DNA of 64,000 nucleotides from Alphaproteobacteria bacterium (GTDB taxonomy: Bacteria > Pseudomonadota > Alphaproteobacteria > RF32 > CAG-239). The notes under the pieces were generated by a model, which made no database searches, had not been told where the DNA came from, and saw only the letters and a list, made by a program, of their open reading frames with translations. This document shows positions 45,842 to 55,700 of this stretch, one piece after another (the stretch's first letter is position 1; the number at the start of each line of letters is the position of its first letter). The DNA lies in assembly GCA_015062305.1 (NCBI GenBank), contig SUUX01000002.1, positions 62,001 to 126,000 of the forward strand, given 5' to 3'. The translations under genes were made by a program, and so were the position numbers.

Positions 45842-45869
45842 AAAGCCCGCTCTTTGCAAAGCGGGCTTT
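45842..45869 (-). terminator. Terminator after flbT
   Basis: AAAGCCCGC pairs with GCGGGCTTT around a 10-base loop containing TTTGCAAA. It separates flbT from flagellin, so the two are independent transcripts. Confidence 0.7.
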
Positions 45870-45887
45870 TGAATAAAAAAAGTATTG

Positions 45888-46286
45888 TTAAACCTCCGGG
45901 TTTAGCATAGAGCCAAAAACTTCATTTTCTCTTTCTAGCAATTTTGATGCAGCCTTAATTGCGGCATAGTAATCGGTATTTAAAATTGCCTCGTTGATGG
46001 GGGCAATAAACGGGATTAGACTAGGCGCTGCATCTTGCAAATCTCTGACATAGGTGAGATATAAATCTTGTAAAGCAACATCACCTCTGGAAAGATACAT
46101 TTGCTGCACAACAAAATACAACCTTTTGCTTGGAGTATTGGCATCTTTCTCTCTCAAGATAAACTTTTCTCTCAAGATAGGAACATTTCCTTCTATATAA
46201 AAACGTGTGCGCTCGCCGTCATTAGTTATTAGCGACTCACCGATGATAATGCTCTCGTGTGGTTTTAGTTCTATTTTTAGTGGCAT
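45888..46286 (-). CDS. flbT: Flagellin mRNA regulator FlbT
   Basis: FlbT is an alphaproteobacterial protein that binds the 5' region of flagellin mRNA and controls its stability and translation. The 132 residues match: MPLKIELKPHESIIIGESLI at the start, LREKDANTPSKRLYFVVQQM and DAAPSLIPFIAPINEAIL. The ATG at 46286 is chosen since GGGAG lies 7 bases upstream. The partner flaF, often adjacent, is not visible in this window. Confidence 0.93.
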   Translation of the reverse strand: MPLKIELKPHESIIIGESLITNDGERTRFYIEGNVPILREKFILREKDANTPSKRLYFVVQQMYLSRGDVALQDLYLTYVRDLQDAAPSLIPFIAPINEAILNTDYYAAIKAASKLLERENEVFGSMLNPEV

Positions 46287-46404
46287 TATTTTTCTCCCTG
46301 CCAATTATTTTATTTGTGGCTTATAATATAGTGTTTTTTTTATTTTGCAAATCTTTATTTTTAATGTATAAGGGAAACAAGTATATTTTTTGGGAAATTT
46401 GGCA

Positions 46405-46830
46405 ATGGAAAAGACTTTTAAGGACAACCTCAACAATAGTGAGAAGCTTATTTATATGAAAGCCTTGGCTTTTGCGGCCAATTTGGGACTAAAAAGCCCG
46501 CACACCAACAAATTTGTTGCAGAACAAGCTGATAGAATCGGTTTTTCTTTGGAAAAACTGAAAAATCTGAAAAAAGCAAAACGCCCAGAAACGATATCTA
46601 ATGAGTTGCTAAAAATAAAAGATTTGAAACTAAGACGTTATTTTGTTAGAGAAATGGTTATGCTGGCAATTGCAGATCATGAGCTTTCTGACATGGAAAT
46701 GTGCAATATGTATAAAATTGGAGTTGCTCTAGGAATTAAGGAAGACAAAATGAATGACTTCTTTTTGTGGGCAGCACAAGGTATTGAATGGCAACTAGAA
46801 GGGGTTCGTCTGGTGGAAGACGATTTATAA
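46405..46830 (+). CDS. TerB-like protein of unknown function
   Basis: This 141-residue all-helical protein resembles the TerB/DjlA-N fold. Its central motif, REMVMLAIADHELSDMEMCN, then ALGIKEDKMNDFF, matches the pattern of conserved acidic residues between two helices. No signal peptide or membrane segment is present. The ATG at 46405 is chosen over an upstream TTG in the same frame; the ribosome site is weak. Its stop lies 5 bases before uup, so the two are probably cotranscribed. Confidence 0.7.
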   Translation: MEKTFKDNLNNSEKLIYMKALAFAANLGLKSPHTNKFVAEQADRIGFSLEKLKNLKKAKRPETISNELLKIKDLKLRRYFVREMVMLAIADHELSDMEMCNMYKIGVALGIKEDKMNDFFLWAAQGIEWQLEGVRLVEDDL

Positions 46831-46835
46831 ACACA

Positions 46836-48629
46836 ATGCAAGAACCTCCTATTTATACCCTTAAAGGCATTAGCCTTGCGTTTGGCGACAACCAACTATT
46901 TAATGACGTGGAGTTGTATATCAACCGTGGAGATAAAATATCTTTGGTGGGCAGAAATGGCTCCGGAAAATCTACATTACTAAAAGTTATTGCCGGAGTG
47001 ATAGAGCCAGATGGCGGTGAGATTTTTATGCAACCAGGAATCAAAGTTGCATATATGCCTCAAGAACCGGATTTCTCAAAATATGCTACGCTAAGAGATG
47101 TGATTAGAGCCGGAGTTGCAAGTTATAATGAATCTTTGGAATATAAAGTTGATATTTGGATTGACGCTCTAAAAATCGAGGCAGAGCAAAAAGTATCCAA
47201 AGCTTCTGGAGGAGAACTGAGAAAAGCTGCTTTAGCGCAGGCTCTGGTTGGAGAGCCGGATATATTATTGCTTGATGAGCCAACAAACCATTTGGATATT
47301 GCGGCAATAGAAACCCTAGAAAAAATTATTGCTGATTTTTCCGGCGCAGTAATGTTGATTTCTCACGACCGAATGTTTTTGTGCAACACATCAAAAACAA
47401 CCTTTTGGCTGGATAGAGGCAAAATGCACCGCAGTAATAAAGGATTTGGATTTTTTGAAGAATGGCAAGAACAGATTATCAACCAAGAGATTATTGAACA
47501 GCAAAACTTAAACAAAAAAATTGCTGAAGAGACAGAGTGGCTCCACAAAGGAGTAACAGCTCGCAGACGGCGCAACATGGGAAGATTGCGTCGATTGCAA
47601 CAGCTTAGAGCAGAACGCAAAGAACAAATTAAACAAGTTGGAAGTGTCAATCTAAAAGTGGAAGAAGCTGATTTTAGATCTAAATTGGTGATTGAAGCAA
47701 AGCATATTGAAAAAACTTTTGGCGACAGGCCAATAATCAAAGATTTTTCGACACGCATCATAAAAGGCAACAAAATAGGAATCGTTGGTCCCAATGGTGC
47801 CGGAAAAACAACCTTGATAAAAATGCTAACCAAAAGATTGGATCCGGATAGTGGGTTTGTTAGAATTGGAAAGAACCTAGAAGAAGCGTATTTTGACCAG
47901 AACAGGCTCACTCTGGACCCCAAAAAAACATTGTGGCAAACTCTTTGCGATAAGGGTGACCATATTATGGTGCAGGGGCATTTTAGGCATGTGGTGGCAT
48001 ATTTAAAAGACTTTTTGTTTAAGCCGAGCCAAGCTCATTGCCCTGTTGCCGCCCTGTCCGGCGGTGAGAAAAATAGGTTGATGCTAGCAAAAATATTGGC
48101 GCAACCTTCTAATTTTTTGGTGCTAGATGAGCCAACCAATGATTTGGACATGGATACTTTAGACTTGTTGCAAGAAGTGTTGGATGAATATGGTGGAACA
48201 ATTTTGGTAGTAAGCCACGACAGAGATTTTTTAGATAGAGTTGTCAGCTCTGTTATATATTTAAAAGGTGATGGCTCTGTTTATGAACATGCCGGTAGTT
48301 ATAGTGAACTTTTGGAAAAGAAGGCAACAAATATAACAAAGGCAACAACAAAACAGAACTCAATAAAAAAAGAAGATGTAAAACCTAAAGAAAAAGCCAA
48401 AAAGCTTAGCTATAATCAACAAAGATTGCTAGATGTTTTGCCTGTGGAAGTGGAACAACTGGAACAACAAATTTGTGCTGTTAGCGAAGAATTATCGGAT
48501 ACTAATTTATATACAGATAGCCCGGACAGGTTTGACGAACTAAGCAAATTACTCCCCCAACTACAAGAGCTGAAAGAGCAGAAAGAAAACCAATGGCTGG
48601 AGTTACAAATGTTGGCAGAAACATTGTAA
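46836..48629 (+). CDS. uup: ABC-F ATPase Uup
   Basis: Uup is a soluble ABC-F protein with two ATPase domains, linked to ribosome function and genome stability. Walker A motifs are GRNGSGKST (near residue 37) and GPNGAGKTT (near 322). The signatures are ASGGELRKAALAQAL and LSGGEKNRLMLAKIL, each with LLDEPTNHLD or VLDEPTNDLD. A C-terminal coiled coil (about 520-595) is typical of Uup. The ATG at 46836 is chosen because the ABC domain starts there; the longer frame overlaps the upstream gene. The length is 597. Confidence 0.94.
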   Translation: MQEPPIYTLKGISLAFGDNQLFNDVELYINRGDKISLVGRNGSGKSTLLKVIAGVIEPDGGEIFMQPGIKVAYMPQEPDFSKYATLRDVIRAGVASYNESLEYKVDIWIDALKIEAEQKVSKASGGELRKAALAQALVGEPDILLLDEPTNHLDIAAIETLEKIIADFSGAVMLISHDRMFLCNTSKTTFWLDRGKMHRSNKGFGFFEEWQEQIINQEIIEQQNLNKKIAEETEWLHKGVTARRRRNMGRLRRLQQLRAERKEQIKQVGSVNLKVEEADFRSKLVIEAKHIEKTFGDRPIIKDFSTRIIKGNKIGIVGPNGAGKTTLIKMLTKRLDPDSGFVRIGKNLEEAYFDQNRLTLDPKKTLWQTLCDKGDHIMVQGHFRHVVAYLKDFLFKPSQAHCPVAALSGGEKNRLMLAKILAQPSNFLVLDEPTNDLDMDTLDLLQEVLDEYGGTILVVSHDRDFLDRVVSSVIYLKGDGSVYEHAGSYSELLEKKATNITKATTKQNSIKKEDVKPKEKAKKLSYNQQRLLDVLPVEVEQLEQQICAVSEELSDTNLYTDSPDRFDELSKLLPQLQELKEQKENQWLELQMLAETL

Positions 48630-48630
48630 A

Positions 48631-49143
48631 TTATTTGCCATTTAAAATGCTTACAATCTGCGACAGATTTTCTTGTACCATGGCAATTTCTTCTTGATTG
48701 TAGGAAAGCGATTTCAGTTGCTTTTCTTGTTCGGCAAATACTGTTTGCAAATTTGCATCTGATTTTGATTTAAGTTTTTGATTGCTTTCTACATTGTTTT
48801 TTAGGGTGGCGATAGAAACAAGCTCCCTCAGACGTTGCTCGGTGGCAAAAAAACGTGAGGCATTCCATCCGTTGGCTTCCAGCCAACGCTCCACCTGAGC
48901 GGGTATCTCACTGTCTGAACTTAAAGAAATATGAGCCATGTGTTTGCTGATATCTCTATGAATAAAATCGGCCCATAAATTTAGAAAAGAATTTAGCTCC
49001 TCTGCACTAAGAGTGGATTGTGGCGACTTGGGAGACAAATAAGACGAAGGATTGTTTACAAGATGACGTAGAGGAACAAACATAAAGAACAACAAGAAAG
49101 CCAGTGCACCTAATAAAATGAGTGTCTTTTTGCTTAAAAACAT
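48631..49143 (-). CDS. Membrane-anchored coiled-coil protein of unknown function
   Basis: I do not recognise this 170-residue protein. A single N-terminal transmembrane segment (residues about 8-25) is followed by a Ser/Pro-rich stretch. A helical domain comes next, with VERWLEANGWNASRFFATEQ, then a likely coiled coil to the end (EEIAMVQENLSQIVSIL). It would be anchored in the inner membrane facing the periplasm. It starts 3 bases after the HAD-like gene and so belongs to that operon. Confidence 0.65.
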   Translation of the reverse strand: MFLSKKTLILLGALAFLLFFMFVPLRHLVNNPSSYLSPKSPQSTLSAEELNSFLNLWADFIHRDISKHMAHISLSSDSEIPAQVERWLEANGWNASRFFATEQRLRELVSIATLKNNVESNQKLKSKSDANLQTVFAEQEKQLKSLSYNQEEIAMVQENLSQIVSILNGK

Positions 49144-49146
49144 TGG

Positions 49147-50007
49147 CTACCACCGAAAATTTGAAATTACATAATCAGGAGATGCATCATAACTGTTTGA
49201 TAACTCTCTGGTTTTGGCAACATCGGGAATATATCCTTCTCCAAGAAAATTCACGTGTCTTCCTTTGGAAATCAAAACAGAATCCCATCCAAGCATGGTG
49301 GCGCCTTTTATGTCTGTTGCAACATTGTCTCCAACAACCAAAACATTTCCACAATCGTTGATGCCATCCACGCAATATTTGAACAAGGAGGCATCCGGCT
49401 TGCCAATGGTAATTATACGCCCTCCCATAACGGCATATTGTTCAGCAATAGCTCCCGGAGCAAGACAAATTTTGCCATCTTTGAAACAAGAAGTGTTATT
49501 GCCCGCACAGACAAACGGAAGCCCCAAGGCGGCAGCTTGTTCTAATATTGGACGATAGGTGTCTATAGTATCGTTGATATCAGATACAGAATCCATATAT
49601 ATAAAATGAGCGGCTGATACTGATGCTACCGGCACGAATGGAAGACCGCAAAATACACCTTTATCTGTAGGATTGCCCAAATGATAATAATTACTACCCA
49701 GTGCAGCATAGTCACCCAGCGCTGATTTTAGTTTGTAGTGCAATATCTCTCCCGCACTCATTATACACTGAAAAATAGATGGATTTACGCCGTTTTGACT
49801 GAGCCATTCTGCGATTGTTGCAACTCTTTGGGCTGAGTTAGTGAGCATAATCAACTTTTTGCCCTGTGCAATCATATTGCGCAAAGCATCTGCAGCTGCA
49901 GGTATTATATCCCCGCCTTCATGTATAACACCGTTGAACCCCAAGACAAAAGTATCATAGTTATCTGCAGCCTTGGATAGGTTAACGACAGGTTTTATCA
50001 TTTTCAT
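49147..50007 (-). CDS. HAD-IIA (TIGR01459-like) protein lacking the nucleophile
   Basis: The 286 residues follow the NagD-like HAD-IIA fold. After residue 15 they read NYDTFVLGFNGVIHEGGDII where active enzymes have a LDxWGVL-type motif I, so the catalytic aspartate is glycine (codon GGG, clear in the sequence). Motif II (LIMLTNSAQR) and the metal motif VVGDNVATDIKGA are kept. Loss of the nucleophile should abolish phosphatase activity, leaving binding or regulation (inference). It begins 81 bases after the tcdA end and is followed by the membrane coiled-coil gene. Confidence 0.82.
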   Translation of the reverse strand: MKMIKPVVNLSKAADNYDTFVLGFNGVIHEGGDIIPAAADALRNMIAQGKKLIMLTNSAQRVATIAEWLSQNGVNPSIFQCIMSAGEILHYKLKSALGDYAALGSNYYHLGNPTDKGVFCGLPFVPVASVSAAHFIYMDSVSDINDTIDTYRPILEQAAALGLPFVCAGNNTSCFKDGKICLAPGAIAEQYAVMGGRIITIGKPDASLFKYCVDGINDCGNVLVVGDNVATDIKGATMLGWDSVLISKGRHVNFLGEGYIPDVAKTRELSNSYDASPDYVISNFRW

Positions 50008-50088
50008 TATTAATCTGCCTTATTTGAATTTGCATTGAGGTTAGAATAAATCTACATTAATTACAAGCAAATAAACCAAGTTTTGCGC

Positions 50089-50796
50089 CTATTTTTGTGC
50101 ATTTGCCAATTGCAAAATAATATGATTGGCAATCATAAGCCCAAAAATTGCAGTAATGGTAGGTAAAGAACCAAGCGTTTTGGGTTTATGAGCTGATATC
50201 TGAACTGGTTGCTCTTGAGAATAGACACACATAATTTCAGACAATTCGACACCCTGTTGGCGAAGATTGTGACGGATTTTTTTGGCCAATGTGCAATTTT
50301 GGCTTTTGGAAAGCGGAGCCAAACGGATAGCTGAAGCATCTGTTTTTAGGGCAGCCCCCATAGAAGAAACAAATGGAATTTTTTGCCACCATAATTCTTT
50401 GATTAGCTCACATTTGGCATCAAGAGAATCTATGGCGTCTACGACATAATCAACTCTTGTAGATAGTAATTGCGGCAAAGTAGAGCCGCTGACAAATATG
50501 TTGTGCGTTTCCACATGACAATTCGGATTTATGTCTTTTATTCTGTTGGCCGCGGCTTCTGTCTTGAATTGACCAACAGTAGAATCGAGGGCAATAATTT
50601 GACGATTGATATTGCTTATTTCTACCTTGTCAAAATCCACCAAAATCAGATGCCCTACACCGGCTCTGGCCAATGCTTCCATAGCATATCCACCAACAGC
50701 TCCAACACCTATAATCATAACCGTAGATTGTCTGATGTTATCTAAAGATATCTCTCCTAATAGCTGCGATGTGCGCATAAACCTATCTTCTGACAT
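50089..50796 (-). CDS. tcdA: tRNA threonylcarbamoyladenosine dehydratase TcdA
   Basis: TcdA (CsdL) is an E1-like enzyme that cyclises t6A37 to ct6A in tRNAs. The nucleotide-binding GxGxxG motif is IIGVGAVGGYAMEAL near residue 28. Family motifs follow: VDFDKVEISNINRQI, VDAIDSLDAKCELI, SSMGAALKTDASAIRLA and NCTLAKKIRHNLR. The 235 residues match the short proteobacterial form. Its ATG lies inside the end of tatD (14-base overlap). Confidence 0.9.
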   Translation of the reverse strand: MSEDRFMRTSQLLGEISLDNIRQSTVMIIGVGAVGGYAMEALARAGVGHLILVDFDKVEISNINRQIIALDSTVGQFKTEAAANRIKDINPNCHVETHNIFVSGSTLPQLLSTRVDYVVDAIDSLDAKCELIKELWWQKIPFVSSMGAALKTDASAIRLAPLSKSQNCTLAKKIRHNLRQQGVELSEIMCVYSQEQPVQISAHKPKTLGSLPTITAIFGLMIANHIILQLANAQK

Positions 50797-51514
50797 TGAT
50801 AAACTCCATGGTGTTTTGTAATATTTGTTGTGACAGTTCTTCCTCAGAGATACCTTTTATGGAAGAGATTTCTTTGAGTAATTCAGGGATATCAAATGGC
50901 TCGCCCTGGAATGGACCATCGCTCTCAACCAGCAAATGCACCAAAGGCACAAATTGGGCTAAGGTCTTAAAATTTTGGCGTTTGCGAATGCTGGGAGCAA
51001 ATGAAACATAGCCTCCAAAAGAAACAATTCGCTGCATAAACTCAACACTACCACCAAATGAATGCAATACAAATTTGACTTTTGATAAAGAAGACCAAAA
51101 ATCCTCCAACCAGTCTTGGCTTTTGACTGAATGCACCAACAATGGCCGTTGGAATTGCAAGGCAAGATTGATATGTGCGGCAAAAGTTTTTTTTTGCAAA
51201 ATTGGCAGCGTGTTTTTTAGCTTGTCTAAACCGCATTCACCGATTATTGCATGAGGATTATCTTGTAGCAATTTTGCAAGTCGTTCTTCCCACCCCGAGT
51301 GAGCATCTGCCAGATACCATGGATGAAGCCCCAAGGCAGGAACAACCTGTTGCGGGTATGTTTGAGCAAAATTAAGGGTTGCATTCCAATCTTTTTCTGT
51401 GATAGAAGGACATATTAGTTTAATTAGGCCACACGAAGTTAGTTGGCGAAGAAATTGCGGTGTATTCTTTGCTTTGTACTCTTGCAAGTGAAGATGACTG
51501 TCAATAAAATGCAT
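50783..51514 (-). CDS. TatD-family metal-dependent hydrolase
   Basis: TatD-family proteins are TIM-barrel nucleases. Metal ligands are visible: HLHL (FIDSHLHLQE, residues 3-12), IIGECGLDK near 90, LLVHSVKSQD near 123, VLHSFGG near 148 and ESDGPF near 197 (usually ETDAPY). The 243-residue product is slightly short. The ATG at 51514 is chosen because the metal-binding domain starts at once; an upstream frame adds 17 unrelated residues and would run into the divergent alr region. It overlaps tcdA at its 3' end. Confidence 0.85.
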   Translation of the reverse strand: MHFIDSHLHLQEYKAKNTPQFLRQLTSCGLIKLICPSITEKDWNATLNFAQTYPQQVVPALGLHPWYLADAHSGWEERLAKLLQDNPHAIIGECGLDKLKNTLPILQKKTFAAHINLALQFQRPLLVHSVKSQDWLEDFWSSLSKVKFVLHSFGGSVEFMQRIVSFGGYVSFAPSIRKRQNFKTLAQFVPLVHLLVESDGPFQGEPFDIPELLKEISSIKGISEEELSQQILQNTMEFINVRR

Positions 51515-51557
51515 TATTATACTTCTGTGGTTAATATTGATAGGATTGTAGGTAATT

Positions 51558-52652
51558 ATGAGCATTTTGACAAGACCAATTTTAGAGATAAATTTGAATA
51601 ATTTATTATCTAACTACAAACAATTATCCGATTTGGCAAAAAACTCCATTGCAGCAGCTGTGGTTAAAGATAATGCATATGGATTGGGAGCCGAAGAGGT
51701 TTCTGCACTATTATATAAAGAGGCAAAATGCAGGCATTTTTTTGTGGCTCACGCTGTTGAAGGAGAAAAAATAGCTCACAATCTGCCTCAAGCAAAAATT
51801 TTTGTTTTGCAAGGAATTGGTAGTGACAGTTTAGATGTCTTTGAGCGAGTGCCTCAGTTGGTGCCGGTTATTAGTAGCCCGCAGATGTTTGATTTTTGGA
51901 AAGAACATCGTTTGGATGGCCGCAAACCGGTAATACATATTGAAACAGGATTAAATCGTCTAGGCTTTAGAGAAGCTGATTTACAAAAATTGAGCGATGA
52001 TGACATCAAAGAATTTGGAATGGTTATGTCTCATCTGGCATGTGGTGATGAAAAAGATCATTTTATGAATGCTCATCAATTGGAAACATTTGAACAACTG
52101 AAAAATATATATTTTGCTGAGATTCCCGGTTCTTTGTCTGCCTCTGACGGTGTGTTTTTAGGTGACAAATTTCAGTGGAATCTGGTTCGTCTTGGGGCGG
52201 CAATGTATGGAATCAATACTGCTCCATATCGCAAAAATCAGATGCAAAATGTGGTAAAGATAAAAGCTCCGGTATTGCAGATTGCAAATTTGCCTAAAGG
52301 AGACTTTGTCGGGTATTCGGCAACCTATAGAGCCAGCAGTGAAAGAAAAATTGCAATTGTTTCCATTGGATATGGAGATGGCTTGCCTCGCTCTTTGTCT
52401 AATGTAGGAAAAGTATTTTTTAAAGTTAGAGGCCAGTTGATTGAATGTCGAGTTATCGGCAGAATGTCTATGGACAATATGATATGCGATGTAACAGAGG
52501 CTGATGGACTGGAAGTTGGTGACTGGGCATATATTGCTGATGATTTTTATACCCTTGATGATGTGGCCAGAGATGCCGGAACAATATCTTATGAGATTAT
52601 GTCTCGAGTAGGGAAAAATCCCAGGTATGATAGAATTTATATCGGGAAATAA
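51558..52652 (+). CDS. alr: Alanine racemase
   Basis: Alr makes D-alanine for peptidoglycan using PLP. The PLP lysine is Lys37 in AAVVKDNAYGLG, and the catalytic tyrosine lies in VGYSATYRA near residue 254. The C-terminal barrel has GRMSMDNMICDVT near 300. The length is 364 residues, the usual size. It is divergent from tatD, with about 43 bases between start codons, and ends in a bidirectional terminator. Confidence 0.95.
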   Translation: MSILTRPILEINLNNLLSNYKQLSDLAKNSIAAAVVKDNAYGLGAEEVSALLYKEAKCRHFFVAHAVEGEKIAHNLPQAKIFVLQGIGSDSLDVFERVPQLVPVISSPQMFDFWKEHRLDGRKPVIHIETGLNRLGFREADLQKLSDDDIKEFGMVMSHLACGDEKDHFMNAHQLETFEQLKNIYFAEIPGSLSASDGVFLGDKFQWNLVRLGAAMYGINTAPYRKNQMQNVVKIKAPVLQIANLPKGDFVGYSATYRASSERKIAIVSIGYGDGLPRSLSNVGKVFFKVRGQLIECRVIGRMSMDNMICDVTEADGLEVGDWAYIADDFYTLDDVARDAGTISYEIMSRVGKNPRYDRIYIGK

Positions 52653-52664
52653 ATTTTTAGCAAG

Positions 52665-52694
52665 AAAAAACCGGAGCATCAGCTCCGGTTTTTT
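52665..52694. terminator. Bidirectional terminator after alr
   Basis: A 13-bp perfect stem (AAAAAACCGGAGC with GCTCCGGTTTTTT) and an ATCA loop lie between alr and the convergent 1110-residue gene. Both sides have a T-tract on their own strand. Confidence 0.92.
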
Positions 52695-52708
52695 TGCAAT
52701 GACTACGG

Positions 52709-55700
52709 TTAACGTCCTGTTTTGACACCATTAAATCTTGCATATGTTGTTAAAACAGAATCGTTGCGTTTTCCCGGAACTGATATTTTAGTAAGTTCAC
52801 TCTTTGGAGCTTCTGCAACATCTTGAATATGCAGATTTGCATCTTGATGAGCATTAAGAGCCTTGGTGAATTCTTCAACACCGGCTTTTTGCACCTCGTA
52901 GGGGGCTCCACCTTCAATAATGGTATCAACACTCATTGTCTGAGTTGCCTCATTGAATGTCATGTGTAAACCATTTTGGTTTACAAAGTGATAAACTGTA
53001 TTTCCTTTTTCATCAACACCAGAAATGACCTCGTTAACATTACCGCCAAGTTCTTCGGCAGCAGCTTGTGCGGTTTCGGCTGTTGGAATACCGTAACCAT
53101 TGTTAATATCAAAGGGGCGCTGTTCTTGGTATGCAGAACCTTCAGGTCCCGTAATTTCCAGTTGAGCTCTATTGTCGCCAATGAATCTATATGCTTCTTC
53201 GCCATGTCTTCCTCTAACAGCAACAGCCTGCAAGCCGTCACCATCTCTATCGATAGCATGAATCTTATAGCCTTGTTCTGCGTGCTCAACGTTGTTTGGA
53301 TAGGTGTCTTGGTGAGCATAAGCAGATGGATAAGAAACAGATGCTTCTGGCTCTTTGGCCCAATTAACCGGCATTTTTTCTATCACAGTAATTTCCGGTT
53401 CTGCTACAACAAGAGGTGTTTGGGCTGGCTCAGGCTTAGGCTCAGGCTTAGGCTCAGGCTTAGGCTCTGGAGCTGGTTCCGGCGCCGGTTGTTTTGGAGC
53501 TTCTGGTCTTTGACCTCTGTTAAAGTGGTTTTCTTGGCCTTCTCCGCAATCATCAACACCGGCACCTTGAACGTGATAGTTGTTGGTCGGAGCATATCCA
53601 GGACCATGATATCCACCTTTGTCATCGATACAAGCAAGAGCTTTATTAATAGCTGCGTATTCTTCTGGCTCAAGTTTTGTACCATCACAATTAATTAACT
53701 TATTTAAGTTTGTCATTTCTTCTTCAAAATGATATCTGGTTGCACCTTGAATTGATACATACTGCTGAGCCTCGGCATCCCAACGAACGCGATCTGTATA
53801 GGCATCAAGCTTGCTCCACTTGAAAAGAACTTGCTCTTTTGTCAAACCGTTAAAATTGTCAAGCACACCATCTTGGCTCAGATTAGAATACATGGTATCA
53901 AGATCTTCTACAGAATAAAGTTTCAGCAAATTGTTGAACTGTCTTTCAGAAATACCCATATCCGAATTATATTCTGTTGGAAATTCAACAAAAGTGTATT
54001 CAGGAACATCAGTAATATCTGTAGTATCTGTAATATCTGTAGTATCTGGAGTGCCTGAGATATCTATTTGATCTTCCGCTCTAAAACCGAAGAGTTTATT
54101 CTTCCAGTTATCCCAGCTCCAAGGGTTAGAATTCTCTCCATCTCCAACAGGGCCAAGGTGAGAGTTATCAACATCTGGTGCTTGGGGTGTAATTCCTTCT
54201 GCAACACCAGAGGCTGCATCGTTAATAGCATCTGATGAACCTATCTTATCCCAGCTAAGCCATGCGCCGAAAGCAGAGATAGCCAAACCAACACCAAACG
54301 ATTTTTTAGCAGATTTTAATTTGTTTAAGTTCTTTTCACTTTGGTCTTTTTTATAATCTTGTTTGGCAAATATCCACTCTGTTGCTTGAGCGGATAAGGA
54401 TGATGCCATGCGAGCAAGAGCAGAGCCAGCCTTTGCCGTAATTGCTTCTGTTCCACTTAAGCCCAAAGCTCCACCTATAGTAGCTCCTACTAGACCCCAG
54501 CCTGCTTTGTTTTTGTAGCTACGGTCATTTTTCTTGATATTCCAAGCTTCTGCCAGAGAAGACCAAAACCCCAGCTTTTTGCCCGAATTTTTGGCCTCTT
54601 TGCGCAATTTGCGAGCCTCTGAAACAACGGGTACAATAGAATATTTCCCAAATGTATAGGCAGCATATCCGGCAACGGCAGCTCCGGCGATGGTTATAGA
54701 TGTTCCACCAATGACAGCTCCTGCTGGTGCAAGAGCTGTAGCCCCCCAAACTGCGGCTGTAGCCATACCATCAGAAATATATGTCCATTTGTTTTCTTTA
54801 ATGTTTTGTACAATGTTCCTCGTTATCTTGTAACGGTTTCCCCACAGGGCAAGAGCTTTCTCTTTAAAAGAACCTAATTTCTCGCCTAGAACAGACTTTA
54901 TTTGAATTTTTTCCTCTAGTTTTTTTACAAATGTGCTTACATCCAAGTCTGTATCAACGCAAGCTGTGATTATGTCCTTAACCTTTATAGAAGCTTTTTT
55001 TCCTTGCTTGGTTAGTTTTTCTACAAATTTTGCTGCTTCTTGTTGTTTTCTTTCTAAATATTCTTTTAATTTTTTGTCATTTTGTTGTTCTTCGGCTGTT
55101 GGAGCCTCAAAGGTGGAAGCAATTCCTGCGGCACCAATTTTAGTAATAAATAGGTCTTTAACTTTTTCTATTAATTGTTTTCTTTGATCAGCTTTGGAGG
55201 ATAATAAATATTGTACACTACCGACATTTTCTTTGTGAGCCTCTAATTTGGCTGCAGCAAACAATTGCTCCAAGTATTGTTGTTTTGTTTTATCATCTAC
55301 AGTATTGTTATCATCATCTTGGATCTCAATATTGTTCAACATCTCAGAAAAGTCTTTGAACTCTTCACTAACTGTGCCATCTTTGAATAGATGCACAGAA
55401 TCCAAATGACGTCCTAGTGAAACATCATTTTTTTTGAGAACTTCCTTATCTTGGTCCAACCCATTTTGCTTGTTGTATTCTTCTATCTTTTTTTCTAGAG
55501 CCCGCATAGCATTTTCTTTTTGTTGCGGATTAAGACCATTAGCAAAATTCATAATTATACTTTGAGCGTATGGCAACTCATCTATGGTAATTTGGATTTC
55601 ATTATTAGTAAATTCAAGCACTCGTTTAGAAGCAATCTTATTGAGTTTCACTTTTGCTTCTGTTATTTCTTGTGTTTGTTCTGGAGCATATTCAAACAAA

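Noticed and set aside
52976..53698. 240-residue plus-strand frame with Arg/Leu repeats
   Set aside because: Antisense to the PEPK repeat and C-terminal domain of the 1110-residue protein; no ribosome site and no family pattern.
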